A DNA stretch of 64,000 nt from Pseudobdellovibrionaceae bacterium. Lineage in GTDB: Bacteria > Bdellovibrionota > Bdellovibrionia > Bdellovibrionales > Bdellovibrionaceae. A program made the translations under genes and the position numbers. Below, piece by piece: positions 52,824-62,317 of this stretch (its first letter is position 1; each line of letters starts with the position of its first letter). The notes below the pieces were generated by a model. The model was not told the DNA's origin. It searched no databases and was given only the letters and a program-made list of their open reading frames with translations. Location: assembly GCA_030158485.1 (NCBI GenBank), contig JAOASS010000019.1, positions 1-64,000 of the forward strand, written 5' to 3'.

Positions 52824-54845
52824 TTAGAGTAGCTGAAGGGGGTCAATATCAACAATGATGCGACATTTGGCTGGAACCCAAGACTCGTCTCCGATTAATT
52901 GGCGAGTAAACTTACTTAAAACAGGCTTTTGAGTGCCTTTCAGAAGAAGATAGTATCGATATTGGTTTTTCAGTTTTGCCAGGGGCGCTTCTGCGGGGCC
53001 CAGAACTTCAAGACTTTTGTAGGGCGCAAACTGATTTTGTAAGGCACGGGCTCGACTTCCGAGATGCTGAGCTAACTGATAAGCCTGAGAATGCTCACTT
53101 GATTGAATCCTGATACTAATGAGACTTCCATGGGGGGGATAAAGCAGTGCTTGGCGATGAATTAACTCTTGCTCTGCAAAGCCTTCATAATCATGACGAA
53201 TCGCAAATGATAAGCTTTCATGTTCGGGATTAAATGTTTGAATAATCACTTCGCCTTTTGCGTCTTTGAGCTCTAAAGATCTTCCAGGTCTTCCACTCAT
53301 TTGAACCATCAATTGGAAATTTCTTTCTGTGCAGCGAAAATCAGGCAAATTAAAACCAATATCAGCAAGGACTAAACCCACAAGCTTGAGGCGCGGAAAG
53401 TCTAGACCCTTCGCAATCATTTGGGTTCCCACAAGAATATCCACAGTTCCCGCTTCCATTTCAGCAACAAAACTTTCCAAGTCGGCCCTTGTTTGGATTT
53501 CATCTCGATCTGCGCGTAGAATTTTTTTATCCGGAAAAAGATTTTTTAAGTCGTATTCTAACTTTTCAGTTCCCAATCCAATGGCCGCAAGTTCGCCAAT
53601 ATGACAAGCGGTACATTTTGTTTTAAAATTTTCATGATAATCACAGTAATGACATACTAAGTGAGATCGACCATGAAGTGTTAAATGAATGTCGCAATTG
53701 GGGCATTCTGAGCTGTGGCCACATGAATTACACATCACCACATGAGCCATTCCGCGGCGATTTAAAAAAAGTGCGACTTGGTATCCTTCGTCCAAAGTTT
53801 TTTTAATTCTTTCATATAAAACTTGTGACATCCAAGAGGGCTTGTTGGGATCTTGCGGTTGATCCTTTGCGAGCTTTAAATCAACAACTTCGACTTCTGG
53901 TAAGTGACTCGTATGAACTCTTTTTTTTAGTTGATGAAGCTGGTATTTACCATTTTTTCCGTTAAACCAGCTTTCAAGACTTGGGGTAGCAGAACCCAGC
54001 AGAACTTGGCAGTTATGAAAAAAACCGAGCATGACCGCCGCATCGCGAGCATGATACTTGAGTTTTTCATCTTGTTTATAACTTGATTCATGTTCTTCGT
54101 CGACAATCACAAGTCCTAAATTTTTTTGCGGACAAAATAAAGCAGATCGAGCGCCAATTAAGATGGGCCTTCGTCCTTCAACAACATCCCACCATTGAAT
54201 CGTTTTTTCTCTGTCTGTTAGTTGGGAATGAAGTGCTGCAATTTTATCTCCGAAACGGCGCGCGAATCGATGGATCAGCTGTGGAGTTAGAGAAATTTCA
54301 GGAACAAGAACTAAAACTGACTTGCCTTCAGCAATTGTTTTCTCGATCATTCTTAAGTAAATTTCTGTTTTGCCTGAACCCGTGACTCCGTGAATAAGAT
54401 GAGTTTTAAATTTATTTTCCCGAACAATTGCTTCGATCACCTGTGACTGTTCTTCTGTCAATTTCGGCGGAGTATCACTTTCTAATTGGGGAATAACAGG
54501 CGCGCGCTTTGATTTTCTGACTTTTTCCGTCCGCTTAAGCGGGGGCCGTGATGATTCTGCGACAAGGCCTAAGGGATAAAGATAATAATCAGAAAGCCAT
54601 TCGAGCCATCGAACAAAAGAATCGTGTAGTAGCGGAAGCTCATCATCAGAGTTTTTGATGGTCTTAATTTTAAAAGTTTCTACTAAAGGACTTTCGGCAT
54701 TACCCAGAACTAAACCCATTGAAGAGCGTTTTCCAAGAGGAACGTGAACCCATCTGCCGCGCTCTAATTTTTCAGCAGAAGCGTAAGTCAAAGGTTCCTT
54801 CATCGGAGCTTCGACGGCTACGCGCCAGAGAGTTTCTTTTGTCAA
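52824..54845 (-). CDS. priA: Primosomal protein N' (PriA helicase)
   Basis: A 673-residue 3'-5' helicase that restarts stalled replication forks. N-terminal 3'-BD domain, Walker A GVTGSGKTEIYLR, DEEHESSYKQ box, zinc-binding cysteines in CNSCGHSSECPNCDIHL and LVCHYCDYHENF and TKCTACH, then helicase motifs (GTQMIAKGLDFPRLKLV; QMSGRPGR; where many PriA proteins have QVAGRAGR). Length is close to the usual 730. It overlaps the upstream exported-protein gene by four bases. Confidence 0.95.
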   Translation of the reverse strand: MTKETLWRVAVEAPMKEPLTYASAEKLERGRWVHVPLGKRSSMGLVLGNAESPLVETFKIKTIKNSDDELPLLHDSFVRWLEWLSDYYLYPLGLVAESSRPPLKRTEKVRKSKRAPVIPQLESDTPPKLTEEQSQVIEAIVRENKFKTHLIHGVTGSGKTEIYLRMIEKTIAEGKSVLVLVPEISLTPQLIHRFARRFGDKIAALHSQLTDREKTIQWWDVVEGRRPILIGARSALFCPQKNLGLVIVDEEHESSYKQDEKLKYHARDAAVMLGFFHNCQVLLGSATPSLESWFNGKNGKYQLHQLKKRVHTSHLPEVEVVDLKLAKDQPQDPNKPSWMSQVLYERIKKTLDEGYQVALFLNRRGMAHVVMCNSCGHSSECPNCDIHLTLHGRSHLVCHYCDYHENFKTKCTACHIGELAAIGLGTEKLEYDLKNLFPDKKILRADRDEIQTRADLESFVAEMEAGTVDILVGTQMIAKGLDFPRLKLVGLVLADIGFNLPDFRCTERNFQLMVQMSGRPGRSLELKDAKGEVIIQTFNPEHESLSFAIRHDYEGFAEQELIHRQALLYPPHGSLISIRIQSSEHSQAYQLAQHLGSRARALQNQFAPYKSLEVLGPAEAPLAKLKNQYRYYLLLKGTQKPVLSKFTRQLIGDESWVPAKCRIIVDIDPLQLL

Positions 54846-55639
54846 CGAAACCTCTTATAAAATTCAGTCACGACATTCCAGCGAGAGAAATTTTGTTGAA
54901 AAGCTTTTGAGTCTTCAAGCTGGGACGATTGAAACACGGTCGGGGGGAATTTTTTAACCATCGAGACTGAAAGTGTATTTATTTTTACTTTTTGATCAGC
55001 CCACGTCAGGCTTTTGACCATCGGGTAATTCAGACCTTTTTGAAAAACTTGAAAGTTGTGAGCAGTTAACTCAGCGTCTTCTGAAAAACGTACTTTTTTT
55101 ACAACAAAAAGATCTTGTTCAATCCAGATGTAAGGTGAAGACCCCTGGGATCCTTCTTCGCTGGGCTTTCCAATTCCAAAATTAATAACTCCTTGCGATC
55201 TATTCAGTCTCGATAACTCAAGATGACCTTGTGTTGAATTTAAAACACCCAAAAGATTGAGATGCTGAATAAATGAGTCAACTTTTCTAAAATGAAAAAA
55301 TTTTTCTGCTAACTCTGGTGGAACTTTCACAGATTCTTTTGAGTTTCCCAATAAAATATATTTCATTCCCCCAACATAAAGCACGGTCAATTTTGGCAGA
55401 AGAGTGCCGGGCGGTGTAGCAACGAGGGGAGTCACGGTCAGCTTCATCGTTCGGTCATTTTCAATAGACCAAGTTTCCTTAAGAGTCGGAATGTCAGGAT
55501 TTGAAAAGCGAATTTCGTTTTCAATTTGATAAGAACTTGTTCCGGAGTTTTGAACCGTTTTTTCAAGAATGACTCTTGTGGGCGGAACGTAAGCGTAAGT
55601 TTGAAAAGTATAGATTGCTATCAACACAATTAATTTCAT
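54842..55639 (-). CDS. Exported protein, unknown function
   Basis: About 265 residues from ATG 55639, which overlaps the galU stop (ATGA) and has GGGGAAA upstream. Signal peptide (MKLIVLIAIYTFQTYA, then YVPPT). The rest is beta-rich with QIENEIRFSNPDIPTLKETW and WIEQDLFVVKKVRF. This resembles LolA-like or DUF4292-type beta domains only loosely. Between galU and priA on the same strand. Confidence 0.65.
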   Translation of the reverse strand: MKLIVLIAIYTFQTYAYVPPTRVILEKTVQNSGTSSYQIENEIRFSNPDIPTLKETWSIENDRTMKLTVTPLVATPPGTLLPKLTVLYVGGMKYILLGNSKESVKVPPELAEKFFHFRKVDSFIQHLNLLGVLNSTQGHLELSRLNRSQGVINFGIGKPSEEGSQGSSPYIWIEQDLFVVKKVRFSEDAELTAHNFQVFQKGLNYPMVKSLTWADQKVKINTLSVSMVKKFPPTVFQSSQLEDSKAFQQNFSRWNVVTEFYKRFR

Positions 55640-56523
55640 TTTCCCCAACCTTTTACTAATTCAATTAAATAATTTCTGAACTGGATTTCAAGTTCAGGGT
55701 TCATTAAGGCAAGCTCAACAGAGGCTTTAAGATAACCAAGCTTATCGCCAGCATCGAATCTTTTAGTTGTAAAAGTCAGAGCTTCCATTCCTTTGTGGGA
55801 AATCAAACTTTTCATGGAATCTGTAAGTTGAATTTCACCATTCAGCCCGGGTTGTGCATTTTTGATTTCTTCAAAAATCTGCGAATCAAACACGTAGCGA
55901 CCCGGCATCGCCATTCTACTTTTAATATCTTTGGGGTCAGGCTTTTCAATAACGGATAAAACTTTGTAACGGCAACCTGAAATTTTTTGGACTTCTGCTA
56001 TTCCATACTTGGACACATCTTGATCAGGCACTTCCATGATTGAAATAGAAGAAAGTTGAGTCTCTGAAAAGTTTTCGACAAGCTGTGAAGTGACGGACTT
56101 CTGACCATTTTGGCTGATCGTGATTTCATCGCCCAGAAGAACAGCAAAAGGTTCATCACCGACGACTGACTTTCCACAGTAAACAGCGTGACCAAGACCT
56201 AAAGCTTGTTTTTGTCTGATACTGATAATATTCGCCATATTTCGTATTTTTGTGAGCCTATCAAGCAGATTCAGATTCCCAGCGCGTGCGAGTTTATCTT
56301 CGAGCTCGTAAGAAGTATCAAAGAAATCTTCGATTGCATGTTTGCCACGACCCGCAATGAGAATAATATCTTCTATTCCGGCTTCAACAGCTTCTTCAAC
56401 TACATACAGAATCGTCGGAGCATCGACAAGCGTCAGCATTTCCTTAGGAACTGTTTTTGTAGCGGGAAGAAACCGTGTACCTAGACCTGCGGCTGGAATA
56501 ATGGCTTTTTTTACATGTGACAT
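55636..56523 (-). CDS. galU: UTP-glucose-1-phosphate uridylyltransferase
   Basis: A 295-residue enzyme making UDP-glucose for envelope polysaccharide. ATG 56523 starts MSHVKKAIIPAAGLGTRFLP (the frame is open to 56547). The UTP loop GLGTRFLPATKTVPKEML, then LLGDEI and the C-terminal KRFDAGDKLGYLKA are complete. It heads the galU-exported protein-priA run. Confidence 0.95.
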   Translation of the reverse strand: MSHVKKAIIPAAGLGTRFLPATKTVPKEMLTLVDAPTILYVVEEAVEAGIEDIILIAGRGKHAIEDFFDTSYELEDKLARAGNLNLLDRLTKIRNMANIISIRQKQALGLGHAVYCGKSVVGDEPFAVLLGDEITISQNGQKSVTSQLVENFSETQLSSISIMEVPDQDVSKYGIAEVQKISGCRYKVLSVIEKPDPKDIKSRMAMPGRYVFDSQIFEEIKNAQPGLNGEIQLTDSMKSLISHKGMEALTFTTKRFDAGDKLGYLKASVELALMNPELEIQFRNYLIELVKGWGK

Positions 56524-56568
56524 ACTCTTTTTTCTCAAACGTTTCATTTTAAGACAAGTAACAGATTG

Positions 56569-56587
56569 TTGGCCGTGCTGCGGCCAA
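56569..56587. promoter_or_regulatory. Inverted repeat between galU and the lipoprotein gene
   Basis: TTGGCCG (56569-56575) and CGGCCAA (56581-56587) are perfect 7-base inverted arms with a five-base spacer, in the 97-base divergent gap. No T-run follows, so it is more like an operator than a terminator. Confidence 0.4.
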
Positions 56588-56620
56588 CTGTGTTAACGTT
56601 AAAGAACGGGGGGTCTGATC

Positions 56621-58000
56621 GTGAACAAGCGTTTTGTTGCTTTGCTTACAGGCACAACTCTTATTCTTATGACTTTTCAAAATTGTGGAAGATCTGGTTT
56701 CCAAACAGTTGACGAAGGTGATCTGCTAAGTTCGAGCTTAAGCGGTTCGAACCCTTCTGGTAAAGCTTCTGCACCCATTGCTTTTGATGTCGGTCTTGAT
56801 TCAATTACTTACAATTCTTGCGTTCCAACAATTAAAACAGCGGCCAGCTATTTCACGATCAAAACTACAGCAACGGGTCTTCGTGGCGGGGCGCGTTTGA
56901 CGAGTGAATTCTTAAATTCAGCAGCAACTACTTTGCGTCCCATTCTTGGCAACGCCCAGGTCGCAGATGTTCAATATAAAGAATTAATTGAGCAATCTAA
57001 TTCAGGACTAGTTGCTCAGGTTGCTCTGAGGTCAGCGACAGATTTTCGCGCTGCCTACACGGGTACGACTCAGGGCGGAGTTTGGGGATCATTTGATTAT
57101 TTAACTGATGATTCTTGGATGACTCCAGTTGTTGCTTCAGCCCGACGAGCTTCAAATGCTTGGGTCGGTTATTCGAATCGAGCACCCATGAATAAAGCTC
57201 GCCTTGATTTTAATTTTAATCAAGATTTTCCCAATAGTGATTACTGGAGCTCTCTTTTAAGTGGCCAAGCATTTCGTTCGTGTGCGGCTCAAGGTTGTCA
57301 AGGTTACGGTCAATTTCATATTGCTGTGGGTTTTTCTGAAGACGGTGATAAGAATTTAATTAGAAGTCCGACGGCGTATAATTCAGTGCAATCAAAAGCT
57401 GTTGGTCGTGGTTATCAAATGCAATTTGGCTATGCTAATAACTCTTCAGTAGCGGGCTTGAGAGTTGTGAAAAACATTAATGAATACAATATGGCAACCG
57501 GGACTCCAATTATAGAAGGTAACTCTGCTACTCAATGGAGATGTACTGAAATACCTATTATGAGCGCTAATCAGCGGGGTCTAGCGTCTGCTTTGCAAAC
57601 TTCTGCTGTTGACGGGCGATATGACGTATCAAACTCAAATCGGTTCTTATGCAATCCGATGTCAGGTAGTTTTGCGACTTCTTCTTTTTCTCAGCTTAAT
57701 ATAGCAAAAATTCGAGAAATTCTTCCGCCAAGTCAGTGGCAACTGGGATATCAAAATACAGCGGCAGGAAGTCGACTTTGTGTCGTGCCAGTTGGTATGG
57801 ATTGTTATCCTAGTAACGAAACTTTCCCAAACTATGATCCCGTAACGGGCAGCTCAAGACCTTATCCCTACTATGTTGAGTATGATTCATCAAAACGATG
57901 CATTAACGAAGATAATATGTCGACGGAGCTGACTCGAGTCGATGCGACGGCTTTGAATGCTGTTTGTGCTCACTATATTACGGTCTGCACCAAACAGTAG
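56621..58000 (+). CDS. Large putative lipoprotein of unknown function
   Basis: A 459-residue exported protein starting at GTG 56621 after GGGGGGT. The hydrophobic start ends LILMTFQNCGRSGF, an unusual lipobox with Asn before the Cys, a pattern I associate with Bdellovibrio exported proteins (inference). The rest is Ser/Asn/Thr-rich with about ten cysteines, for example RSCAAQGCQGYG and LCVVPVGMDCYPS, suggesting disulfides. No family is recognised. Confidence 0.72.
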   Translation: MNKRFVALLTGTTLILMTFQNCGRSGFQTVDEGDLLSSSLSGSNPSGKASAPIAFDVGLDSITYNSCVPTIKTAASYFTIKTTATGLRGGARLTSEFLNSAATTLRPILGNAQVADVQYKELIEQSNSGLVAQVALRSATDFRAAYTGTTQGGVWGSFDYLTDDSWMTPVVASARRASNAWVGYSNRAPMNKARLDFNFNQDFPNSDYWSSLLSGQAFRSCAAQGCQGYGQFHIAVGFSEDGDKNLIRSPTAYNSVQSKAVGRGYQMQFGYANNSSVAGLRVVKNINEYNMATGTPIIEGNSATQWRCTEIPIMSANQRGLASALQTSAVDGRYDVSNSNRFLCNPMSGSFATSSFSQLNIAKIREILPPSQWQLGYQNTAAGSRLCVVPVGMDCYPSNETFPNYDPVTGSSRPYPYYVEYDSSKRCINEDNMSTELTRVDATALNAVCAHYITVCTKQ

Positions 58001-58045
58001 TTCCTGATTGTCACAATCAATATTAAAGAGAGATGATTTCCTTCT

Positions 58046-58855
58046 ATGAAAAAGTCATTTCTTATTTCAATTCTTTCCATTTTATTAAGCAGCATTCATG
58101 TCCAGGGCAATGTTCCTAAAAGTTCAGTTTCTGCTGCTGCCGGCGGCGGTGGAGCCGCTTCCGTCGAAGCGGGCGAATCGAGTTTTATGAATCCGGCCAG
58201 CATACCACACTTAAAAGGACGCTATTTTTACTCGAGTTTTCAAAAGAACTTATTTGCCTTGAGCTTAATTGAAAATGATAAACAGTCGGCCGTTCCAGGG
58301 TCTTTTGGTTATTTTGCTGATGATGACTTGCAAATGTTTTCACTGAGTTTAGCCGATTTTATTCTTGAAAGAGTTTCGATGGGACTTTCTTTAACCTATT
58401 GGCAAGCTGAGTTTAACCCACAAGAAAAAAGGCAAACCAGTATCAATGCCAACGCGGGACTTCTTTGGACTCCATTTAAAGATTTCGGTGTTGGATTTGC
58501 TGCTGAAAATATGTTTTCTCCGAATGAAGAGTTCAAGCAAAATAGTAAACTGATTCCAACTTCCAGATTGGGTCTGAATTATCTTTATACGGAATGGTTC
58601 CGCTGGAGACTTGATTTTGTGACTTTAACAAATAATCGATGGGATAATTGGATTCCCCAGGCTGGTTTTGAATCTTATGCGAGTAAATGGTTCATTCTGC
58701 GAGTTGGAGTCAGTCGTCGTCCCCAATTAAAAGAATCTTGGTCGGCAGGCTTTGGACTCGATTTGCCGCGATTTAAGGTGGATTATGCTTCCCAGTGGCA
58801 TGTTGATGGTGGAAATGAACAACGCCATTCCGTTGACTTGGGTGTACCTTTTTGA
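58046..58855 (+). CDS. PorV/FadL-like outer-membrane barrel protein
   Basis: A 269-residue protein with a signal peptide (FLISILSILLSSIHVQG). The mature start AAAGGGGAASVEAGESSFMN then PAS resembles the PorV/PorQ group, where Gly-rich text leads to NPA. Amphipathic strands follow (FYSSFQKNLFALSLIE, GLLWTPFKDFGVGFAAE), ending in Phe (VDLGVPF). It is probably an outer-membrane barrel. Confidence 0.7.
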   Translation: MKKSFLISILSILLSSIHVQGNVPKSSVSAAAGGGGAASVEAGESSFMNPASIPHLKGRYFYSSFQKNLFALSLIENDKQSAVPGSFGYFADDDLQMFSLSLADFILERVSMGLSLTYWQAEFNPQEKRQTSINANAGLLWTPFKDFGVGFAAENMFSPNEEFKQNSKLIPTSRLGLNYLYTEWFRWRLDFVTLTNNRWDNWIPQAGFESYASKWFILRVGVSRRPQLKESWSAGFGLDLPRFKVDYASQWHVDGGNEQRHSVDLGVPF

Positions 58856-58856
58856 T

Positions 58857-58876
58857 AGCAATCACGTTGCTTTTTT
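58857..58876 (+). terminator. Short terminator after the barrel gene
   Basis: AGCAA (58857-58861) and TTGCT (58867-58871) around a five-base loop, then a run of Ts. The stem is only five bases. Confidence 0.4.
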
Positions 58877-58916
58877 GAACTGACACAAGTCGTCTCGGAT
58901 CCAATTGGAGGAGCTC

Positions 58917-59045
58917 ATGGCATCTAAAACACGTAAAACTAAAATTATTCGTAAGAAAAAAATCGCTCGCAAAGGCGTTAAAAGAAAAGCGGCTTTAAGA
59001 AATAAAGGGACTACTCCGACTGCAAAAACACTTTTTGCTGATTAG
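58917..59045 (+). CDS. 42-residue basic peptide
   Basis: A short frame with the strong ribosome site TTGGAGGAGCTC before ATG. It encodes 42 residues, 11 Lys and five Arg, a single acidic residue (the terminal Asp), with the core IIRKKKIARKGVKRKAALRN. It resembles small nucleic-acid-binding or ribosomal peptides but matches no family I know. An inverted repeat follows its stop. Confidence 0.65.
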   Translation: MASKTRKTKIIRKKKIARKGVKRKAALRNKGTTPTAKTLFAD

Positions 59046-59053
59046 TTTTAGTA

Positions 59054-59084
59054 ACTTAGCCTTTAATTATCAGATGGGCTAAGT
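59054..59084. terminator. Inverted repeat between basic peptide and TonB-like gene
   Basis: ACTTAGCC (59054-59061) and GGCTAAGT (59077-59084) are perfect 8-base arms around a 15-base loop containing the TonB-like stop. A T/C-rich stretch follows on the plus strand. It could end both convergent genes. Confidence 0.45.
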
Positions 59085-60190
59085 CCTACTTTTCTTCTTA
59101 AAAAAGCGGGCATTTCTTGAGGTCCGCCTTTTAGATTCCAATCAAAGGGTAATTCAACCCACCCTTCTTGACCCGGGTAAAACTTCCATTGCTTCAAAGC
59201 TTTCAAGGTTTTTGCGTCAAGATTTCGGTATCCTGTGGATTTAAGCAGTTTAAATTGGTTCAAAAGACCTTCTTGGGTCACAAAGGCTTGGAAAATGACA
59301 ACCCCTTTATCCCCTTTCAAGCGTTCGCTCGAGTCATAGCGTGGTTTTGGATTACCAGGCATTTGTCGCAGTTGTTCAAGGGCCCTAACTTCTGTGCTCA
59401 AATGAGCGGGACCCGCATTTTTTTCCCCCAAACCTTCTTGTGACTTTTGTGCTGCAACTTGGGCTGAAGCCGCTTCTTTTGCTTTTGCGGCTTCAGCTGC
59501 TTGGGCTTCAGCAAATGCTTGGGCGGCCTCTTGCTCTTCTTCTTTTAAAGCATCAGTACGAGCTTTAATTTGTGCAGCATGGACTTCGTTTTCTTGATTT
59601 ATTTGTTCTGTGGCCATTTGTGCAGACTCTGCGATCTCTTTTTCGGCTTGTACGGTTTCATTTTCAATTTCTGCAGGCCCATTTTGAGTATCTTGAGACA
59701 GCTGTTCCTGTTCAATTTTGTTTAAATCTTCATCAAGATCTTCAGGCTTTAAGCTTTCAGTTGCACTAGCGGCAACAACTTGAGAGGGCTTGATTTTTTG
59801 CAAAGTCGGCCTTTTTTCAACAACAACTACTTTTTCTTCGGCAAGTGTTACTTCTTGGGGTTTATTAGAAGGGGGCTCGGTAACCTCGGGCGCGATAGTT
59901 TCTGGAGCTGAATTGGTCAAATCAGATTGTGCCGTCGCAACCTTTTCGAAAGCAGGGGCCTCTTCGGGGGCTGTTTCAAATTCCGAAACTGGAGTTGAGA
60001 AGTTGATTTCAACAATGTCTTTGTGGGTTTCCATGTTTTGAGCTTTATGGGTCAGAACGATTGCAGCTGTTGCAAAGTGAAAAATGATTGAGGCCAGAAT
60101 AAATCCACTGATTGTTTTTTTTCGAGATTGAGTTTGTGCTTCAGAATTTAAGTCACGAAATTCACGCTCGTTTTTGATATCGATGTTCAT
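59063..60190 (-). CDS. TonB-like energy transducer protein
   Basis: About 375 residues from ATG 60190 (after GGGG; the frame is open to 60223). One N-terminal membrane helix (GFILASIIFHFATAAIVL), a very long Pro/Glu then Ala/Gln-rich coiled linker, and a C-terminal TonB domain: NPKPRYDSSERLKGDKGVVI, FKLLKSTGYRNLDAKTLKAL, WKFYPGQEGWVELPF. This couples proton-motive force to outer-membrane receptors, or a structural version of it. No ExbB/ExbD is in the window. Confidence 0.82.
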   Translation of the reverse strand: MNIDIKNEREFRDLNSEAQTQSRKKTISGFILASIIFHFATAAIVLTHKAQNMETHKDIVEINFSTPVSEFETAPEEAPAFEKVATAQSDLTNSAPETIAPEVTEPPSNKPQEVTLAEEKVVVVEKRPTLQKIKPSQVVAASATESLKPEDLDEDLNKIEQEQLSQDTQNGPAEIENETVQAEKEIAESAQMATEQINQENEVHAAQIKARTDALKEEEQEAAQAFAEAQAAEAAKAKEAASAQVAAQKSQEGLGEKNAGPAHLSTEVRALEQLRQMPGNPKPRYDSSERLKGDKGVVIFQAFVTQEGLLNQFKLLKSTGYRNLDAKTLKALKQWKFYPGQEGWVELPFDWNLKGGPQEMPAFLRRKVGLSPSDN

Positions 60191-60347
60191 AAAACCCCAC
60201 TTACTCAAGTCTAGTCTATTCAAAAAAGGGGCCTACTCGCTGAGGTCTGAAAGTGAATTCAATTGACCTAGGTAGACATGGGTTGAAAAATCTTCCAGTT
60301 TGTCTTCTCCTTAGGCACAATACAGATTCTATAAATCGAGGTCTGAA

Positions 60348-61022
60348 GTGGCATTAGTAAAGTTATCAGGAGTCAAAAAATCATACAAACTAGGTGAAAC
60401 GTTGGTTCCCGCCTTGCGAGGAATTGATTTAGAAATTAGAGCCGGAGAATTTACGAGCGTCATTGGTGCATCGGGGTCTGGAAAAAGCACACTTCTGAAT
60501 CTTGTAGGCTGTCTTGATCAGCCAACGGAAGGATCAATTCAAATTTCAGGAGCCGAAGTCACAGAAATGAACGAGACCCAGCAATGTGATTTAAGAAACG
60601 AAAAGATTGGTTTTATTTTTCAATCATTCAATTTAGTTCCTGTTTTGAATGTTTGGGAAAATATTGAATTACCACTTTTGGTGAAAGCTAAATTGTCTTT
60701 AGATGAAAGAAAAAAACGTGTAGCTTCTGTTATAAGCGCAGTGGGTTTAGATTCTTTTATAGAACACAAACCAGATCAATTATCTGGCGGACAACGCCAG
60801 CGCGTTGCAATCGCAAGAGCTTTAGTGACAAAACCTTCATTAGTTTTAGCCGACGAACCAACGGCCAATTTAGATTCTAAGACAGCCCATATGATTTTAG
60901 ATTTGATGGCGGATTTAAATAAAACTCAAAATGTGACTTTTTTGTTTTGTTCACATGATGAAAAATTAATTGGCCGAGTAGGGCGAATTGTCAGAATTCA
61001 AGACGGAGTTATCGTCGAATGA
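60348..61022 (+). CDS. lolD: LolD-like ABC ATPase
   Basis: A 224-residue ATPase starting at GTG 60348. Walker A GASGSGKSTLL, Q-loop FIFQSFNLVPVL, LSGGQRQRVAIA, Walker B LVLADEPTANLD and FLFCSHDEKLIG with the switch His are all canonical; the DLRNEKIGFIFQSFNLVP stretch is typical of the MacB/LolD group. It overlaps the permease by four bases. Confidence 0.88.
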   Translation: MALVKLSGVKKSYKLGETLVPALRGIDLEIRAGEFTSVIGASGSGKSTLLNLVGCLDQPTEGSIQISGAEVTEMNETQQCDLRNEKIGFIFQSFNLVPVLNVWENIELPLLVKAKLSLDERKKRVASVISAVGLDSFIEHKPDQLSGGQRQRVAIARALVTKPSLVLADEPTANLDSKTAHMILDLMADLNKTQNVTFLFCSHDEKLIGRVGRIVRIQDGVIVE

Positions 61023-62317
61023 TGTGGACAATGGCTTTTCGAAATTTATTCCGCAATAAGCGCAGAACAGCGGCGACCGGTGCGGCCGTTATGGCGGGCT
61101 TTATTGGCCTAACACTTTTGGGCGGATATATTTATTGTGTCGAACGGGGTTTGCGGGCGAATTCTATCTATTTGATGAACAAAGGACACGTCACCATTTT
61201 TAAAAAAGAAGGCTTACAAAGATATGCAACGAAACCTTCTTTGTATGAGCTCACACCGGCCGATCAAAATTTAGTTCAAGAACAACTTAAAAAATATTCT
61301 GAAAATATTGATTGGACGGGCACGGCCTTGACAGGCTCTGGACTTATTAGCAATGGGGTCAAATCAGTCCCATTCATGGCTGTTGGAGTAGATCTTCAAA
61401 CGCTCGATAAAAGTTTAACTCATCCAACAGTTCAAGAATGGGCAAAAGATTTTTTAACTCAAGACAGTTTGAATTTTGTTAAAGCGATCAAAGAAAATCC
61501 TGATTCGATTTCAATTACAGCTAGGCTTGGGGCCCTTATAAGTCGCCAAATTCCATTTGAGAACCTACCGGCCGAACAAAAAACGGTCCAGCTTGCTGGA
61601 ATGAATCTTTATGGTGATTTAAATGCTGTCGACGCGAACATAGCAGTTAGTCATACAACGGGATCCGACATGATGGAAGATGCAGGTTTGCTTGCGCCAT
61701 TTGAGCTTTTACAAAATTTATACAGCACAGACGGTGCCCACTACATGATGATCTATCTTAAAGATGAAAGTAAAATAACAAAAATGGTCAGTGAATTGAA
61801 TGAAACATTTAAAAACCAGTCATTACCTTTTGATGCTTATCCTTTCGATGATCCAGGAATTTCACCAAACTATGTTGGCTCAATGGGTTTTCTGTATGCG
61901 ATGGCCGGTTTTTTTGTATTTTTAATTTGCGGAGCTGTTGCTTTATCAATTGTTAATTCTTTGACAATGGGAATTTTAGAACGAACTCGCGAAATTGGGA
62001 CATTCAGAGCCATCGGCTATATGCCAAAGCAAATTTCTTGGATGATGACACAAGAAGCACTTTGGCTTTGTGTTCTAAGTGGAGTTTTGGGAATAGTTCT
62101 AGCTGCAATAATCGTTGTCATCGTGAACGGTCTCTATATTACATTTTCTCCGCCAGGAGTTGCCGCAGCTGTTCAGTTTACGCTGTCAATTAATGGGACT
62201 CTTGTCGCGCTTATTTCATGTATTTTCTTATTATTAGTTGGAACAACTTCCTACTTAGTGACTCATTTTAAATTGAAGATGAAAATTGTCGATCTCTTAT
62301 CAGATTCGGGGGCTTAA
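61019..62317 (+). CDS. FtsX-like permease (LolC/LolE type) 1
   Basis: A 432-residue permease. N-terminal helix (RTAATGAAVMAGFIGLTLLG), a large periplasmic domain (about 45-280), then three C-terminal helices (FLYAMAGFFVFLICGAVALS; LWLCVLSGVLGIVLAAIIVV; LVALISCIFLLLVGTTSYL). This is the MacB/LolC-E layout. With lolD it would release lipoproteins from the inner membrane. Confidence 0.85.
   Translation: MMWTMAFRNLFRNKRRTAATGAAVMAGFIGLTLLGGYIYCVERGLRANSIYLMNKGHVTIFKKEGLQRYATKPSLYELTPADQNLVQEQLKKYSENIDWTGTALTGSGLISNGVKSVPFMAVGVDLQTLDKSLTHPTVQEWAKDFLTQDSLNFVKAIKENPDSISITARLGALISRQIPFENLPAEQKTVQLAGMNLYGDLNAVDANIAVSHTTGSDMMEDAGLLAPFELLQNLYSTDGAHYMMIYLKDESKITKMVSELNETFKNQSLPFDAYPFDDPGISPNYVGSMGFLYAMAGFFVFLICGAVALSIVNSLTMGILERTREIGTFRAIGYMPKQISWMMTQEALWLCVLSGVLGIVLAAIIVVIVNGLYITFSPPGVAAAVQFTLSINGTLVALISCIFLLLVGTTSYLVTHFKLKMKIVDLLSDSGA

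Noticed and set aside
53329-53604. Plus-strand frame opposite priA
   Set aside because: It is antisense to conserved helicase motifs and has no own signature.
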